Source of the DNA: Streptomyces sp. NBC_01689
GTDB taxonomy: Bacteria > Actinomycetota > Actinomycetes > Streptomycetales > Streptomycetaceae
Assembly (NCBI RefSeq): GCF_036250675.1
Contig: NZ_CP109592.1
Coordinates: forward strand, 7,626,001-7,690,000
Length of the DNA: 64,000 nucleotides
Direction: 5' to 3'
Shown here: positions 38,287 to 47,548 of the stretch, in pieces
How positions within the stretch are numbered: the first letter of the stretch is position 1
Layout of the letters: each line of letters starts with the position of its first letter
Position numbers and translations under genes: made by a program
The notes under the pieces: generated by a model
What the model saw: the letters and a program-made list of their open reading frames with translations, nothing else
What the model was told of the DNA's origin: nothing
The model's database searches: none

Positions 38287-38925
38287 ATGACCAGCACCTT
38301 CCCCGACATCTCCATCAGCACGGAGCGGTTGGTCCTGCGCGCGCTCGACGAGGACGACGTCCCCGCCCTGGCCGAGATGATGAACGACGAACAGGTCGCG
38401 GCCTGGACCGACGTGCCGCAGCCCTTCACCGAGGACGGCGCCCGCACCTGGATCAGCGAGTACGCGCCCGCCGAACGCACCGCCGGCCGTGGACTCGACC
38501 TCGCCGTCACCGAGTTCCTCACCCAGCGGCTGGTCGGCATCATCCAGCTGGGAAAGACGGACTGGCACATCCGCTCCACCGAACTCTCCTACGTCATCGC
38601 CCCCTGGGCCCGCGGCGAGGGCTACGCCTCCGAGGCGTCCCTCGCCACCGCCCAATGGCTCTTCCGTGAGCAGAAGTTCGAGCGCATCGAGGTCCGAACG
38701 GCGGCCGACAACACCGCCTCCCAGCAGGTCGCCCAGAAGATCGGCTGCATCAGCGAGGGCGTGCTGCGCAACGCGTGCATAGCGCACAGCCGTACCGAGG
38801 ACGGCCGTTGGGTCGACCACCGAACCGACTTCATCGTCTGGAGCCTCCTCCCCGAGGACCTCGAAGGCGTCGGCGACCAACTGGCGGACTCCAGCGGTTT
38901 CACGTCGTTCTCCGACTGGAACTGA
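38287..38925 (+). CDS. GNAT acetyltransferase, RimJ/RimL type
   Basis: 212-residue acetyltransferase of the ribosomal-protein/small-molecule type: ISTERLVLRALDEDDVPALA at the N-terminus, the acetyl-CoA loop APWARGEGYASEASLATAQW, and VRTAADNTASQQVAQKIGC. Substrate unknown. ATG 38287 is the first start with typical family sequence. The 594-bp gap that follows carries tandem repeats and no convincing gene. Confidence 0.85.
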   Translation: MTSTFPDISISTERLVLRALDEDDVPALAEMMNDEQVAAWTDVPQPFTEDGARTWISEYAPAERTAGRGLDLAVTEFLTQRLVGIIQLGKTDWHIRSTELSYVIAPWARGEGYASEASLATAQWLFREQKFERIEVRTAADNTASQQVAQKIGCISEGVLRNACIAHSRTEDGRWVDHRTDFIVWSLLPEDLEGVGDQLADSSGFTSFSDWN

Positions 38926-38954
38926 CGCCGGGACGGCACCACTTGGCGGACCGC

Positions 38955-39055
38955 CGTACGGAGACGCGTCGTGGACCGGGGCACGGACCCTCGTACGGAG
39001 GCGCGTCGCGGACCTGGGTACGAACCCTCGTACGGAGACGCGTCGTGGACCAGGG
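38955..39055. repeat. Three tandem 37-bp imperfect repeats
   Basis: CGTACGGAGACGCGTCGTGG-type units begin at 38955, 38992 and 39029, exactly 37 bp apart, each followed by ACC-x-GGG. They occupy the start of the intergenic region before cobL. Reading frames crossing them do not look like genes. Confidence 0.75.
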
Positions 39056-39519
39056 CGCGGCACGGCGGGGATCGCGGAGTCGGCCCGGCTCCGAGACCTG
39101 ACTGCTTCCGCGGCCCGGACGGGACGCCGCGTACCAGCTCCGGTACCGCCCGTGTCCGCGGGGCGCGCTCCCCGACCGCAGCGCTCGTGCCCGGCGGAAC
39201 CGGGCCGCCCGACCACAGCGCTCCGCTCGCCGCCCGCCGTCCCGACCCAGGACCCGCCACCGGACCGGGAACCGCTCCCGCCCGACGCCCCCTCCGCCCA
39301 CGGCCCCCCGCGCCCGACCGCACCCGGCTCCCGGAAGCACCCCCTCCCGCACGGCACGGGCCACCCCGACCGGCAGGGAAACCGCGCCGGCCCCGGAACC
39401 CTCCGCCCCGCCTACGGCACCCGCGCGCGGCCCCACCCGGCGTCGCCAGGTACCCTCACGGAGCCCGCTCACGGGCTGCCCCCTGACGACCTGCGAAGAC
39501 CCCCTGGAGACTGACGACG

Positions 39520-40731
39520 ATGGCCGACCGGGTCACGGTGATCGGCTGGGACGGCTCCCCCCTGACCGCGGCGGCGCGTTCCGCCCTCGGCGCGGCCACG
39601 CTGGTGGCCGGAGCGGCACACCATCTGACGCTTCCCGAGGTGCCCGAAGCCGCCGAACGCATCCGGCTCGGCAGCGTCGCCCTCGCCGCCCGCCGTATCG
39701 CGGGCCACCGCGGCAGCGCCGTCGTCCTCGCCGACGGGGACCCCGGTTTCTTCGGCGTGGTCCGCACCCTGCGCGCTCCCGAGTTCGGCCTGGAGGTGGA
39801 GGTCGTTCCCGCCGTCTCCTCGGTCGCCACCGCCTTCGCGCGCGCCGGAATGCCCTGGGACGACGCTCATGTGGTGGTCGCACACGGCCGTTCCCTCCGC
39901 CGTGCCGTGAACGTATGCCGAGCTCACACCAAGGTGGCCGTCCTCACCTCGCCCGGTGCGGGACCCGCCGAACTCGGTCTGCTCCTCGAAGGGGTCCACC
40001 GCACCTTCGTCATCTGCGAGGAACTCGGCACCTCGCGCGAGCGGGTCACGATCCTCACCTCGGACAAGGCCGCCGACCACACCTGGCGCGACCCCAACGT
40101 CGTCATCGTCATCGGCGGTTTCGTGGCCGCCGCCGAGGACGGCGGGTGGATCGCCGGCCGCGACCCGGCCACCGGACCGCGCGGCTGGGCGCTGCCCGCC
40201 GAGACGTACGGCGGTGCCCTCGGCGAGGGAGAGACGGAGTTGCTGCGCGCGGCCCAACTCGCCCGCCTGGGCCCGCGCCTCGGAGACCTGGTGTGGGACA
40301 TCGGGTCGGGCAGCGGTGCCTTCGCCACCGAGGCCGCGCGCACCGGCGCCGCGGTCATCGCGGTCGACCGCGACCTGGTGGCCTGCACCCGCACCGAGGA
40401 CTCCGCGCGCCGTCACGGCGTACAGATGCAGATCGTGCGCGGGGACGCCCCGCACGTCCTGGAGAACCTCCCCGAACCGGACGTCGTGCGGGTCGGGGGC
40501 GGGGGAGCGGAGGTCGTCTCCGCGGTCGCCGACCGCCGTCCGCACCGCATCGTGACGCACGCGGCGACCCGTGACGCGGCCGAACTCGTCGGCCGCAACC
40601 TCACCGAGCACGGCTACGAGGTCGAGTGCGCCCTCATCCAGTCCGTCGAACTCGACACGAGGGCCTGGACGGAGACCGAGCGAAGCGTCGCGTTCCTGCT
40701 CACCGGCCGCCTCCCCGATCGCAACCCGTGA
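39520..40731 (+). CDS. cobL: Precorrin-6Y C5,15-methyltransferase (decarboxylating)
   Basis: 403-residue bifunctional enzyme of corrin-ring synthesis. The N-terminal CbiE methylase (VTVIGWDGSPLTAAARSALG, VVLADGDPGFFGVVRTLR, AGMPWDDAHVVVAHGR, about 1-200) is fused to a C-terminal CbiT methylase/decarboxylase with the SAM loop VWDIGSGSGAFATEAAR (about 215-400). It heads a group with cobT and cysG/cobA. No cobalamin riboswitch was recognised upstream. Confidence 0.93.
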   Translation: MADRVTVIGWDGSPLTAAARSALGAATLVAGAAHHLTLPEVPEAAERIRLGSVALAARRIAGHRGSAVVLADGDPGFFGVVRTLRAPEFGLEVEVVPAVSSVATAFARAGMPWDDAHVVVAHGRSLRRAVNVCRAHTKVAVLTSPGAGPAELGLLLEGVHRTFVICEELGTSRERVTILTSDKAADHTWRDPNVVIVIGGFVAAAEDGGWIAGRDPATGPRGWALPAETYGGALGEGETELLRAAQLARLGPRLGDLVWDIGSGSGAFATEAARTGAAVIAVDRDLVACTRTEDSARRHGVQMQIVRGDAPHVLENLPEPDVVRVGGGGAEVVSAVADRRPHRIVTHAATRDAAELVGRNLTEHGYEVECALIQSVELDTRAWTETERSVAFLLTGRLPDRNP

Positions 40732-41076
40732 TCCTGTTGTCGTACCGCGCGCGGTAGGCTGGCCGATCGTTGTACCGCTCCCGGATGATCGGCTTTTCGT
40801 AGGCCAATGTCCGGAAAACGCGCCCGTTTTGAGGCGAGTGTGGTACGGCAGAACCTGAGGACGCGCAACGTGGCGCAGTCCACAGCGGGCCGTCGCGGAT
40901 CAAGCTGTCGCGAGGGTCGGACGACCGGGACAATGCCAGTTAATGGCTTTGTCGTCTTTGTTGGCCGGTCGTTCGTGCCGCTGGGCACGCACGCTCGTTC
41001 TTCACTGTGGGGCGGTCGGTGCGCCGTTCCGGGCGAGCAGGACTTGGAAGCACTAACCGATGGGCGAGGGGTACGC

Positions 41077-44000
41077 ATGACCGACACCGGCCAGGTCCCG
41101 GGCGAGGGACTGCCGGAGAGCGCAGGCATGGTGGAGCAGCCGGGCACCCCCGCTCCGGACGCGTACACCTTCCTCGACCCCTCCGAGACCCTGAACCACG
41201 CCGAGGACGACGACCTTCTCCTGATGCCGGGCGCCCAGGGTGCCTGGGGCAACGAGGTGGGCCCGCCGGCCCCCCAGCCCCTCGTCCACGAACCCGGTCC
41301 GCACGAGACGGCCGGCCGGGACAGCGGCGCGGTCGACCTCAGCGCCGTCCGCGGGGCGGCTCCCGCCCCCGCCGCGCAGCCGGTCACGCCCCGTCGTCCG
41401 CTGCACCTCGGCCCTCCGACCCCCGACGTCTCGGCCGGGCCGGTGCGTTCGCTCGCCGACCGCGGACCCGCCTCCGCGCCGCTCGCCACCCCCGCCCACG
41501 CGATGAGCCCCGCGGCGGCGGTCCGGCACGCCGGTCCCGCGACGGCGGGGCCCGAGTACCTCGACGTGCCGCAGCTCTCCGAGATCCCGCCGCAGGGCGC
41601 GGTGCCCTGGGGGGCTCCGCCCGCCGGTTCCGGGCCGGCGGCCGAAGAAACGGTCGTTCCGGCCGCTGACTCCGAGGCCGGCGTCACCGCCGGACCGGAG
41701 GCGGCGTCCGAGGCGGCGCCGGTGTACGAGGGGACCCTCCCTGGCGAGACAGGCGAGACAGGCGAGACCGTCGAGGTCCCCGGGACAGCGGAGCCGCACG
41801 GCGTGGACCCGTCCGCCGAGCAGGCCGGCCCCGCGGGACCCCCCTCGGCCCTCGCTACCGACGGGACGGCCGGGGACCCGGTCCTCCCGCAGGTTCCCGC
41901 CGCGCCGGAGGCGGAGCACGCCGCCGGGCCGGCGGAGGAGCACTTCGCGACGGCCACCCCGACGCCGGACGTCGCGCCGGACCTCCAGGCCCCGGAGGCC
42001 CCCGGCGCGGGTGCCTTCGAGGCGGGCGTCCTCGAGGCGGCCCACGACGCTCCGGCGGAACCCGCGGCGGACGCCGCCGAGCACGTCCCCGGTCCCGTGG
42101 GGGCCGGGCAGAGCGCCGACCCCGCACCGCTTCCCGCGGACGTGGAGGACCTGGCACCCGAGCAGGCGTTCCAGGCCGCGCAGGACCAGGCCGCCCACGC
42201 CGAGGCGGCGCGGGCGGCCGCGCAGGACCAGTCGGCCCACCAGGAACAGGTGATCGACCCGTCCGCCGCGGAGGCCGCCGAACCGGTCGCGCACCTCGCC
42301 GGTCCGGCCGGTCACCTCAACGGTTCGGCCCCGCGCCTCGCGGGCCCGTCCGTCCCCTTCGTGGAACAGGCCGCCCACGCGGCGGAACAGGCGGCACGGT
42401 TCCCGGACCGCGCCGTCCGGTTCGTCGACGCCGGAGTCCGCATCCCGGATTCGGCGGTCCAGTTCGCCGACGTCGCGGCGGGCGTCCGGGCGGCCGGCGC
42501 GGAGGCAGGTCACGCGGAGGCGGCGCCGCACACCGCCGGACACCCGCCGGTTCACCAGGCCACCGAGGCGCGGACGCCGGCCGCGGACGACCCGTACGGT
42601 CAGGCGCTGCCCGGTGCCGGCGCCTTCCCGGTCCAGGCCGCCCAGTTCGCTCCCCCGGCCGAGGCGCACGCCGCGTTCGCCGAGGCCGCCGCCGGTCTCC
42701 CGGGCGGCGCGGCGCACGACGAGGCGGCCCACGGCGCCGCGTACCCGCCGCACGGCGACACCTCCCACCCGGCGGACCCGCCGCACGACGACCACCACCC
42801 CGCCGGGGCGCAGGGTGCGGCCGACTTCCAGGGCGCCGACGCGCGGCCCTCGGCGGACGACTCGCTCGGCCGGTTCGTGCCCGTCGACGGCCAGGTGCCG
42901 ACGACCCCGCACCTGGCCCCGACCCCGCCGCACGCCATGACCGTGCCGCCGCTGCCCGACGGGGAGTGGAACCTGGCCGAGGAACCCGCGCCGGAGCAGT
43001 TCCCGGTGTTCGCCGGACAGACCGGACAGACCGGACAGAGCCCCGAGGCTCCCGCCCCGCAGGAGGAGGCCGTCGCCCCGGTGCCCGCGCCCCGCGAGGC
43101 CGAGGTGCCCCCCGTACCCGCGCCGCTGGACGCCGAGCCGGAACCCGTGGTCGCACAGCAGGCGGAGGACCTGGACACCCAGGTCGCCGATCAGGAAGAG
43201 AGCACGGCCGCGGTGGAAGACGTACGAGAGCCCGCCGGCCCCGCGGCCCCCGGTTACGACGACGCCGAACGCGAGGCGGTCCTGCGCGTGATGCGCGAGC
43301 GCCGCGACATCCGCAACGGCTTCCGCAGCGACCCCATCCCGCACGACGTCCTGCTGCGGGTGCTGGAGGCCGCGCACACCGCGCCCTCCGTCGGCCACTC
43401 CCAGCCGTGGGACTTCGTCGTCATCCGGTCCGCCGAGACCCGCCGCACGATGCACGAACTGGCGGCCCGCCAGCGCGAGGCGTACGCCAAGTCGCTGCCC
43501 AAGGGCCGTGCCAAGCAGTTCAAGGAACTGAAGATCGAGGCCATCCTCGACACCCCGGTGAACATCGTCGTCACCGCCGACCCGACCCGCGGCGGCCGGC
43601 ACACCCTGGGCCGGCACACCCAGCCGCAGATGGCCCCCTACTCGTCCGCGCTCGCCGTCCAGAACCTGTGGCTCGCGGCGCGTGCCGAGGGCCTCGGCGT
43701 CGGCTGGGTCAGCTTCTTCGACGAGCGGGAGATGGTCCGCGCCCTCGGCCTGCCCGAGCACCTGGACGTCGTGGCGTACCTCTGCGTCGGCTACGTCGAC
43801 GAGTTCCCGGAGGAGCCCGAGCTCATGCAGGCGGGCTGGTCCAAGCGCCGTCCGCTGTCCTGGGTCGTGCACGAGGAGACGTACGGCAGGCGCGCGCTGC
43901 CCGGCGAGGAGCCGCACGACCTGCTCGCCGAGACCGTCTCCAACATCCGCCCGCTGGACGCCAAGGCGCTGGGCGAGGCCTGGGAGCGGCAGAAGCGGAT

Positions 44001-44970
44001 GACCAAGCCCGCGGGCGCCCTCGGCATGCTGGAGATCATCTCGGCACAGCTGTCGGGCCTGTCCCGGATGTGCCCGCCGCCGGTCCCGGAGCCCGCGGCC
44101 GTCGCGATCTTCGCGGGCGACCACGGCGTGCACGCCCAGGGCGTCACCCCGTGGCCACAGGAGGTCACCGCTCAGATGGTGGCCAACTTCCTGGGCGGCG
44201 GCGCCGTCTGCAACGCGTTCGCCAACCAGGTCGGCGCGGAGGTCTGCGTCATCGACGTGGGTGTCGCCTCCGACCTTCCCGCGACCCCGGGGCTGCTGCC
44301 GCGCAAGGTCCGGGCGGGCACCGCGGACATGACCACCGGTCCCGCGATGACCCGCGAGGAGGTCACCGCCGCGATCGAGGTGGGCATCGAGACCGCCCGC
44401 GACCTGGTGGCGGCCGGCAACAAGGCACTGCTGACCGGTGAGATGGGCATCGCCAACACCACCGCGTCGGCCGCCCTGATCTCCGTCTTCACCGGCGCCG
44501 ACCCGTCCGAGGTGACGGGCCGCGGCACCGGCATCAACGACGAGACGCTGGCCCGCAAGACCGAGGTCGTACGGCGCGCCGTCGAACTCCACCAGCCGGA
44601 CCCGGCCGACCCCATCGGCGTCCTCGCGGCCATCGGCGGCCTCGAACACGCGGCCATGGTCGGCCTGCTGCTGGGCGGCGCGTCCCTGCGCACGCCGGTC
44701 ATCCTGGACGGCGTCAGCGCCGGCGCGGCGGCCCTGGTGGCCCGCGCCATCGCCCCCGAGGTGCTCGCGGCCTGCATCGCGGGCCACCGCAGCGCCGAAC
44801 CGGGTCACGTGGCGGCCCTGAACAAGCTCGGCCTGCGCCCGCTGATCGACCTCGACCTCCGCCTCGGCGAGGGCACCGGGGCGCTGCTGGCCCTGCCCGT
44901 GGTGCAGAGCGCGGCGCGCGCCATGCACGAGGTGGCGACCTTCGACTCCGCGGGAGTCACCGAGAAGTAG
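41077..44970 (+). CDS. cobT: Fused 5,6-dimethylbenzimidazole synthase (BluB) and CobT with long disordered N-terminus
   Basis: 1297-residue protein. Residues 1 to about 725 are Ala/Pro/Glu/His-rich low complexity with local repeats (GETGETGETVEVPG, FAGQTGQTGQSPEA). From about 726 to 945 comes a BluB-type nitroreductase (MRERRDIRNGFRSDPIPHDV, AAHTAPSVGHSQPWDFVVIR, GLGVGWVSFFDEREMVRALG), which makes dimethylbenzimidazole from reduced FMN. From about 946 comes CobT (ALGMLEIISAQLSGLSRM, FAGDHGVHAQGVTPWPQEVT, LLTGEMGIANTTASAALISV, LDGVSAGAAALVARAI), which activates that base as alpha-ribotide for cobalamin. The ATG follows GCGAGGGG; the frame stays open upstream to 40807. The 345-bp gap before it has no clear gene or riboswitch. 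Confidence 0.9.
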   Translation: MTDTGQVPGEGLPESAGMVEQPGTPAPDAYTFLDPSETLNHAEDDDLLLMPGAQGAWGNEVGPPAPQPLVHEPGPHETAGRDSGAVDLSAVRGAAPAPAAQPVTPRRPLHLGPPTPDVSAGPVRSLADRGPASAPLATPAHAMSPAAAVRHAGPATAGPEYLDVPQLSEIPPQGAVPWGAPPAGSGPAAEETVVPAADSEAGVTAGPEAASEAAPVYEGTLPGETGETGETVEVPGTAEPHGVDPSAEQAGPAGPPSALATDGTAGDPVLPQVPAAPEAEHAAGPAEEHFATATPTPDVAPDLQAPEAPGAGAFEAGVLEAAHDAPAEPAADAAEHVPGPVGAGQSADPAPLPADVEDLAPEQAFQAAQDQAAHAEAARAAAQDQSAHQEQVIDPSAAEAAEPVAHLAGPAGHLNGSAPRLAGPSVPFVEQAAHAAEQAARFPDRAVRFVDAGVRIPDSAVQFADVAAGVRAAGAEAGHAEAAPHTAGHPPVHQATEARTPAADDPYGQALPGAGAFPVQAAQFAPPAEAHAAFAEAAAGLPGGAAHDEAAHGAAYPPHGDTSHPADPPHDDHHPAGAQGAADFQGADARPSADDSLGRFVPVDGQVPTTPHLAPTPPHAMTVPPLPDGEWNLAEEPAPEQFPVFAGQTGQTGQSPEAPAPQEEAVAPVPAPREAEVPPVPAPLDAEPEPVVAQQAEDLDTQVADQEESTAAVEDVREPAGPAAPGYDDAEREAVLRVMRERRDIRNGFRSDPIPHDVLLRVLEAAHTAPSVGHSQPWDFVVIRSAETRRTMHELAARQREAYAKSLPKGRAKQFKELKIEAILDTPVNIVVTADPTRGGRHTLGRHTQPQMAPYSSALAVQNLWLAARAEGLGVGWVSFFDEREMVRALGLPEHLDVVAYLCVGYVDEFPEEPELMQAGWSKRRPLSWVVHEETYGRRALPGEEPHDLLAETVSNIRPLDAKALGEAWERQKRMTKPAGALGMLEIISAQLSGLSRMCPPPVPEPAAVAIFAGDHGVHAQGVTPWPQEVTAQMVANFLGGGAVCNAFANQVGAEVCVIDVGVASDLPATPGLLPRKVRAGTADMTTGPAMTREEVTAAIEVGIETARDLVAAGNKALLTGEMGIANTTASAALISVFTGADPSEVTGRGTGINDETLARKTEVVRRAVELHQPDPADPIGVLAAIGGLEHAAMVGLLLGGASLRTPVILDGVSAGAAALVARAIAPEVLAACIAGHRSAEPGHVAALNKLGLRPLIDLDLRLGEGTGALLALPVVQSAARAMHEVATFDSAGVTEK

Positions 44971-45182
44971 CCGGACGGGGGTGGGCGGGTGCACCGTGGA
45001 CGGAGCAGCCGCCCACCACGACGAACCCGCCCGCACCCCGGGCCGGTCTCGGGAGGCGGAGGGTCCGGGAAGGAACCCTGCCCGGCCCGTTCACCGTCCC
45101 GGCGCCTAAAATCCCCATGTCAGGGCCGCTCCACAGCCGCGGCGCGCCCCATCGCACCGTCCGTACGAGGAGCCGCACCGCC

Positions 45183-46439
45183 ATGGCCGAACATCCCCCC
45201 TACCCCGTGGGCCTCCGCCTCGCCGGCCGCCGTGTGATCGTCCTCGGCGGCGGCCAGGTGGCCCAGCGCCGCCTGCCCGCGCTCATCGCCGCGGGGGCGG
45301 ACATCCACCTCGTGTCACCGGAGGCGACCCCCTCCGTCGAGGCGATGGCGGACGCGGGCGAGATCACCTGGACCAGGCGGCGCTACGCCGACGGCGACCT
45401 CGCCGAGGCCTGGTACGCCCTGATCGCGACCAGCGATCCCGAGGCGAGCGCGGCGGCCTCCGCCGAGGCGGAGCGGCACCGCGTCTGGTGCGTCCGCGCC
45501 GACGACGCCGACGCGGCGACCGCCTGGACCCCCGCGACGGGGCACAGCGAGGGCGTGACGGTCGCGGTCCTGACGACGGACGCGCGGGGCCGGGACCCCC
45601 GGCACACGGCCGCGATCCGCGACGCGGTGGTCGAAGGACTCCGCGACGGGACCCTGGTGGCGCCGCACCACCGCACCCGCGCCCCGGGTGTCGCGCTGGT
45701 CGGCGGCGGCCCCGGCGACCCCGACCTGATCACGGTCCGCGGACGCCGGCTGCTCGCCGAGGCCGACGTGGTCATCGCCGACCGCCTCGGCCCGCGCGAC
45801 CTGCTGGCCGAACTCCCGCCGCATGTCGAGGTCATCGACGCCGCGAAGATCCCGTACGGCCGGTACATGGCCCAGGAGGCGATCAACGACGCCCTGATCG
45901 AGCACGCGCGGCAGGGCAAGTCCGTCGTCCGGCTCAAGGGCGGCGACCCCTTCGTCTTCGGCCGTGGCATGGAGGAGGCGCAGGCGCTCGCGGAGGCGGG
46001 CATCGCCTGCACCGTGGTCCCCGGCATCTCCAGCTCGATCTCGGTGCCCGGCGCGGCCGGCATCCCGGTCACCCATCGGGGTGTCGCCCATGAGTTCACC
46101 GTGGTGAGCGGCCATGTCGCCCCCGACGACGAACGTTCCCTCGTCGACTGGCCGGCCCTCGCCGCACTGCGCGGCACGCTCGTCGTCCTCATGGGCGTCG
46201 ACAAGATCGGCCGGATCGCCGAGACCCTGATGGCCCACGGCAAGCCGGCCGACACCCCCGTCGCCCTGGTCCAGGAGGGCACGACCGCGGCGCAGCGCCG
46301 GGTCGACGCGACCCTGGCCACGGTCGCCGAGACCGTCGTCGCGCAGGACGTGAGGCCGCCCGCCGTGATCGTCGTCGGCGAGGTCGTCGACGTGGGCCCG
46401 GGACAACCGGTACGGCCGGCTCCGCACGCATCCGAGTAA
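45183..46439 (+). CDS. cysG: Siroheme synthase / uroporphyrinogen-III C-methyltransferase
   Basis: 418 residues. An N-terminal precorrin-2 dehydrogenase/ferrochelatase-like Rossmann domain (LAGRRVIVLGGGQVAQRRLP, about 1-150) is fused to a C-terminal SUMT/CobA domain (VALVGGGPGDPDLITVRGRR, VVIADRLGPRDLLAELP, VRLKGGDPFVFGRGMEEAQA, GIPVTHRGVAHEFTVVSGH). It makes precorrin-2 from uroporphyrinogen III and possibly siroheme, feeding both cobalamin and sulfite/nitrite reductases. It follows cobT by 212 bp. GAGGAG precedes ATG 45183. Confidence 0.92.
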   Translation: MAEHPPYPVGLRLAGRRVIVLGGGQVAQRRLPALIAAGADIHLVSPEATPSVEAMADAGEITWTRRRYADGDLAEAWYALIATSDPEASAAASAEAERHRVWCVRADDADAATAWTPATGHSEGVTVAVLTTDARGRDPRHTAAIRDAVVEGLRDGTLVAPHHRTRAPGVALVGGGPGDPDLITVRGRRLLAEADVVIADRLGPRDLLAELPPHVEVIDAAKIPYGRYMAQEAINDALIEHARQGKSVVRLKGGDPFVFGRGMEEAQALAEAGIACTVVPGISSSISVPGAAGIPVTHRGVAHEFTVVSGHVAPDDERSLVDWPALAALRGTLVVLMGVDKIGRIAETLMAHGKPADTPVALVQEGTTAAQRRVDATLATVAETVVAQDVRPPAVIVVGEVVDVGPGQPVRPAPHASE

Positions 46440-46503
46440 CCCGGGGTAACCCGACCCTTTCCCAGCCGTTGGCACCGCACCCAGGACAAGGCAGTATCAC
46501 CCT

Positions 46504-47322
46504 GTGGCCGATCTCATCACCGTCGAGAACCCCGACGACCCGCGTCTGCGCGACTACACGGGCCTGACCGACGTGGAGCTGCGCCGCAAGCGCGAACCCG
46601 CCGAGGGACTGTTCATCGCCGAGGGCGAGAAGGTCATCAGACGGGCCAAGGACGCCGGGTACGAGATGCGTTCCATGCTCCTGTCCGCCAAGTGGGTCGA
46701 CGTCATGCGCGATGTCATCGACGAGCTGCCCGCCCCGGTCTACGCGGTCAGCCCGGAGCTCGCCGAGCAGGTCACCGGCTATCACGTGCACCGCGGCGCG
46801 CTCGCCTCCATGCAGCGCAAGCCGCTGCCGACGGCGGACGAACTCCTCGGCTCCGCCCGCCGGGTGGTCGTCATGGAGTCGGTCAACGACCACACCAACA
46901 TCGGGGCGATCTTCCGATCCGCCGCCGCCCTCGGCATGGACGCGGTCCTGCTCTCACCGGACTGCGCGGACCCTCTGTACCGCCGCTCGGTCAAGGTCTC
47001 CATGGGCGCGGTCTTCTCCGTGCCGTACGCGCGACTCGACAGCTGGCCCCGCGGTCTGGAGTCGGTCCGGGAGGCCGGCTTCACCCTGCTCGCCCTGACC
47101 CCGGACGAGAAGGCCCGCTCCCTCGACGAGGCGGCCCCGCACCGCATGGACCGGGTCGCCCTGATGCTCGGAGCGGAGGGCGACGGTCTGTCCACCAAGG
47201 CCCTGATGGCGGCCGACGAATGGGTCCGCATCCCGATGGCGCGCGGCGTCGACTCGCTCAACGTGGGCGCGGCGGCGGCGGTGGCGTTCTACGCGGTGGC
47301 GACGGGGCGCCCCGAGGTCTGA
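46504..47322 (+). CDS. TrmH/SpoU-family RNA 2'-O-methyltransferase
   Basis: 272-residue SPOUT methyltransferase for tRNA or rRNA ribose. An N-terminal substrate-binding domain (LRRKREPAEGLFIAEGEKVI) precedes the knot domain with VVVMESVNDHTNIGAIFRSA, YRRSVKVSMGAVFSVPYAR, VALMLGAEGDGLSTKALMAA and WVRIPMARGVDSLNVGAAAA. The RNA target is unknown. Convergent with the kinase gene; nothing else is seen in the 226-bp gap between them. Confidence 0.88.
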   Translation: MADLITVENPDDPRLRDYTGLTDVELRRKREPAEGLFIAEGEKVIRRAKDAGYEMRSMLLSAKWVDVMRDVIDELPAPVYAVSPELAEQVTGYHVHRGALASMQRKPLPTADELLGSARRVVVMESVNDHTNIGAIFRSAAALGMDAVLLSPDCADPLYRRSVKVSMGAVFSVPYARLDSWPRGLESVREAGFTLLALTPDEKARSLDEAAPHRMDRVALMLGAEGDGLSTKALMAADEWVRIPMARGVDSLNVGAAAAVAFYAVATGRPEV

Positions 47323-47548
47323 GGTCCTCAGGGGACGCGACGGGTCCCGGGCGTCCGGGCCCCGGGCCCTCGAGTGGTCCGGGGAGTCCGGCCGCGCGGG
47401 CCCGTCACGCCCGGCCGCGAGGGGCCCTACGTCCGGCGAGGGCACGTGACCTCCGTCGGCAGGCGGACGCGACGGGCCCGGTGAGCGGCCTGCGCGGGCG
47501 ACGGGACGGCCGTTCAGGTGCCCGGATCTCCGGGCGCCGCGGGCCGCC

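Noticed and set aside
38955..39055. Possible CRISPR-like array
   Set aside because: Units are contiguous with no spacers, imperfect, only three, and no cas genes are present.
40732..41076. Possible cobalamin riboswitch before cobT
   Set aside because: I could not find the B12-box consensus or a convincing core fold; only small hairpins such as GCCA-GTTAA-TGGC.
41053..45036. Very long minus-strand open frame opposite cobT
   Set aside because: It is a GC-driven shadow of the cobT frame with no family resemblance; similar antisense frames (for example 24115-27714 and 1301-3724) occur throughout.
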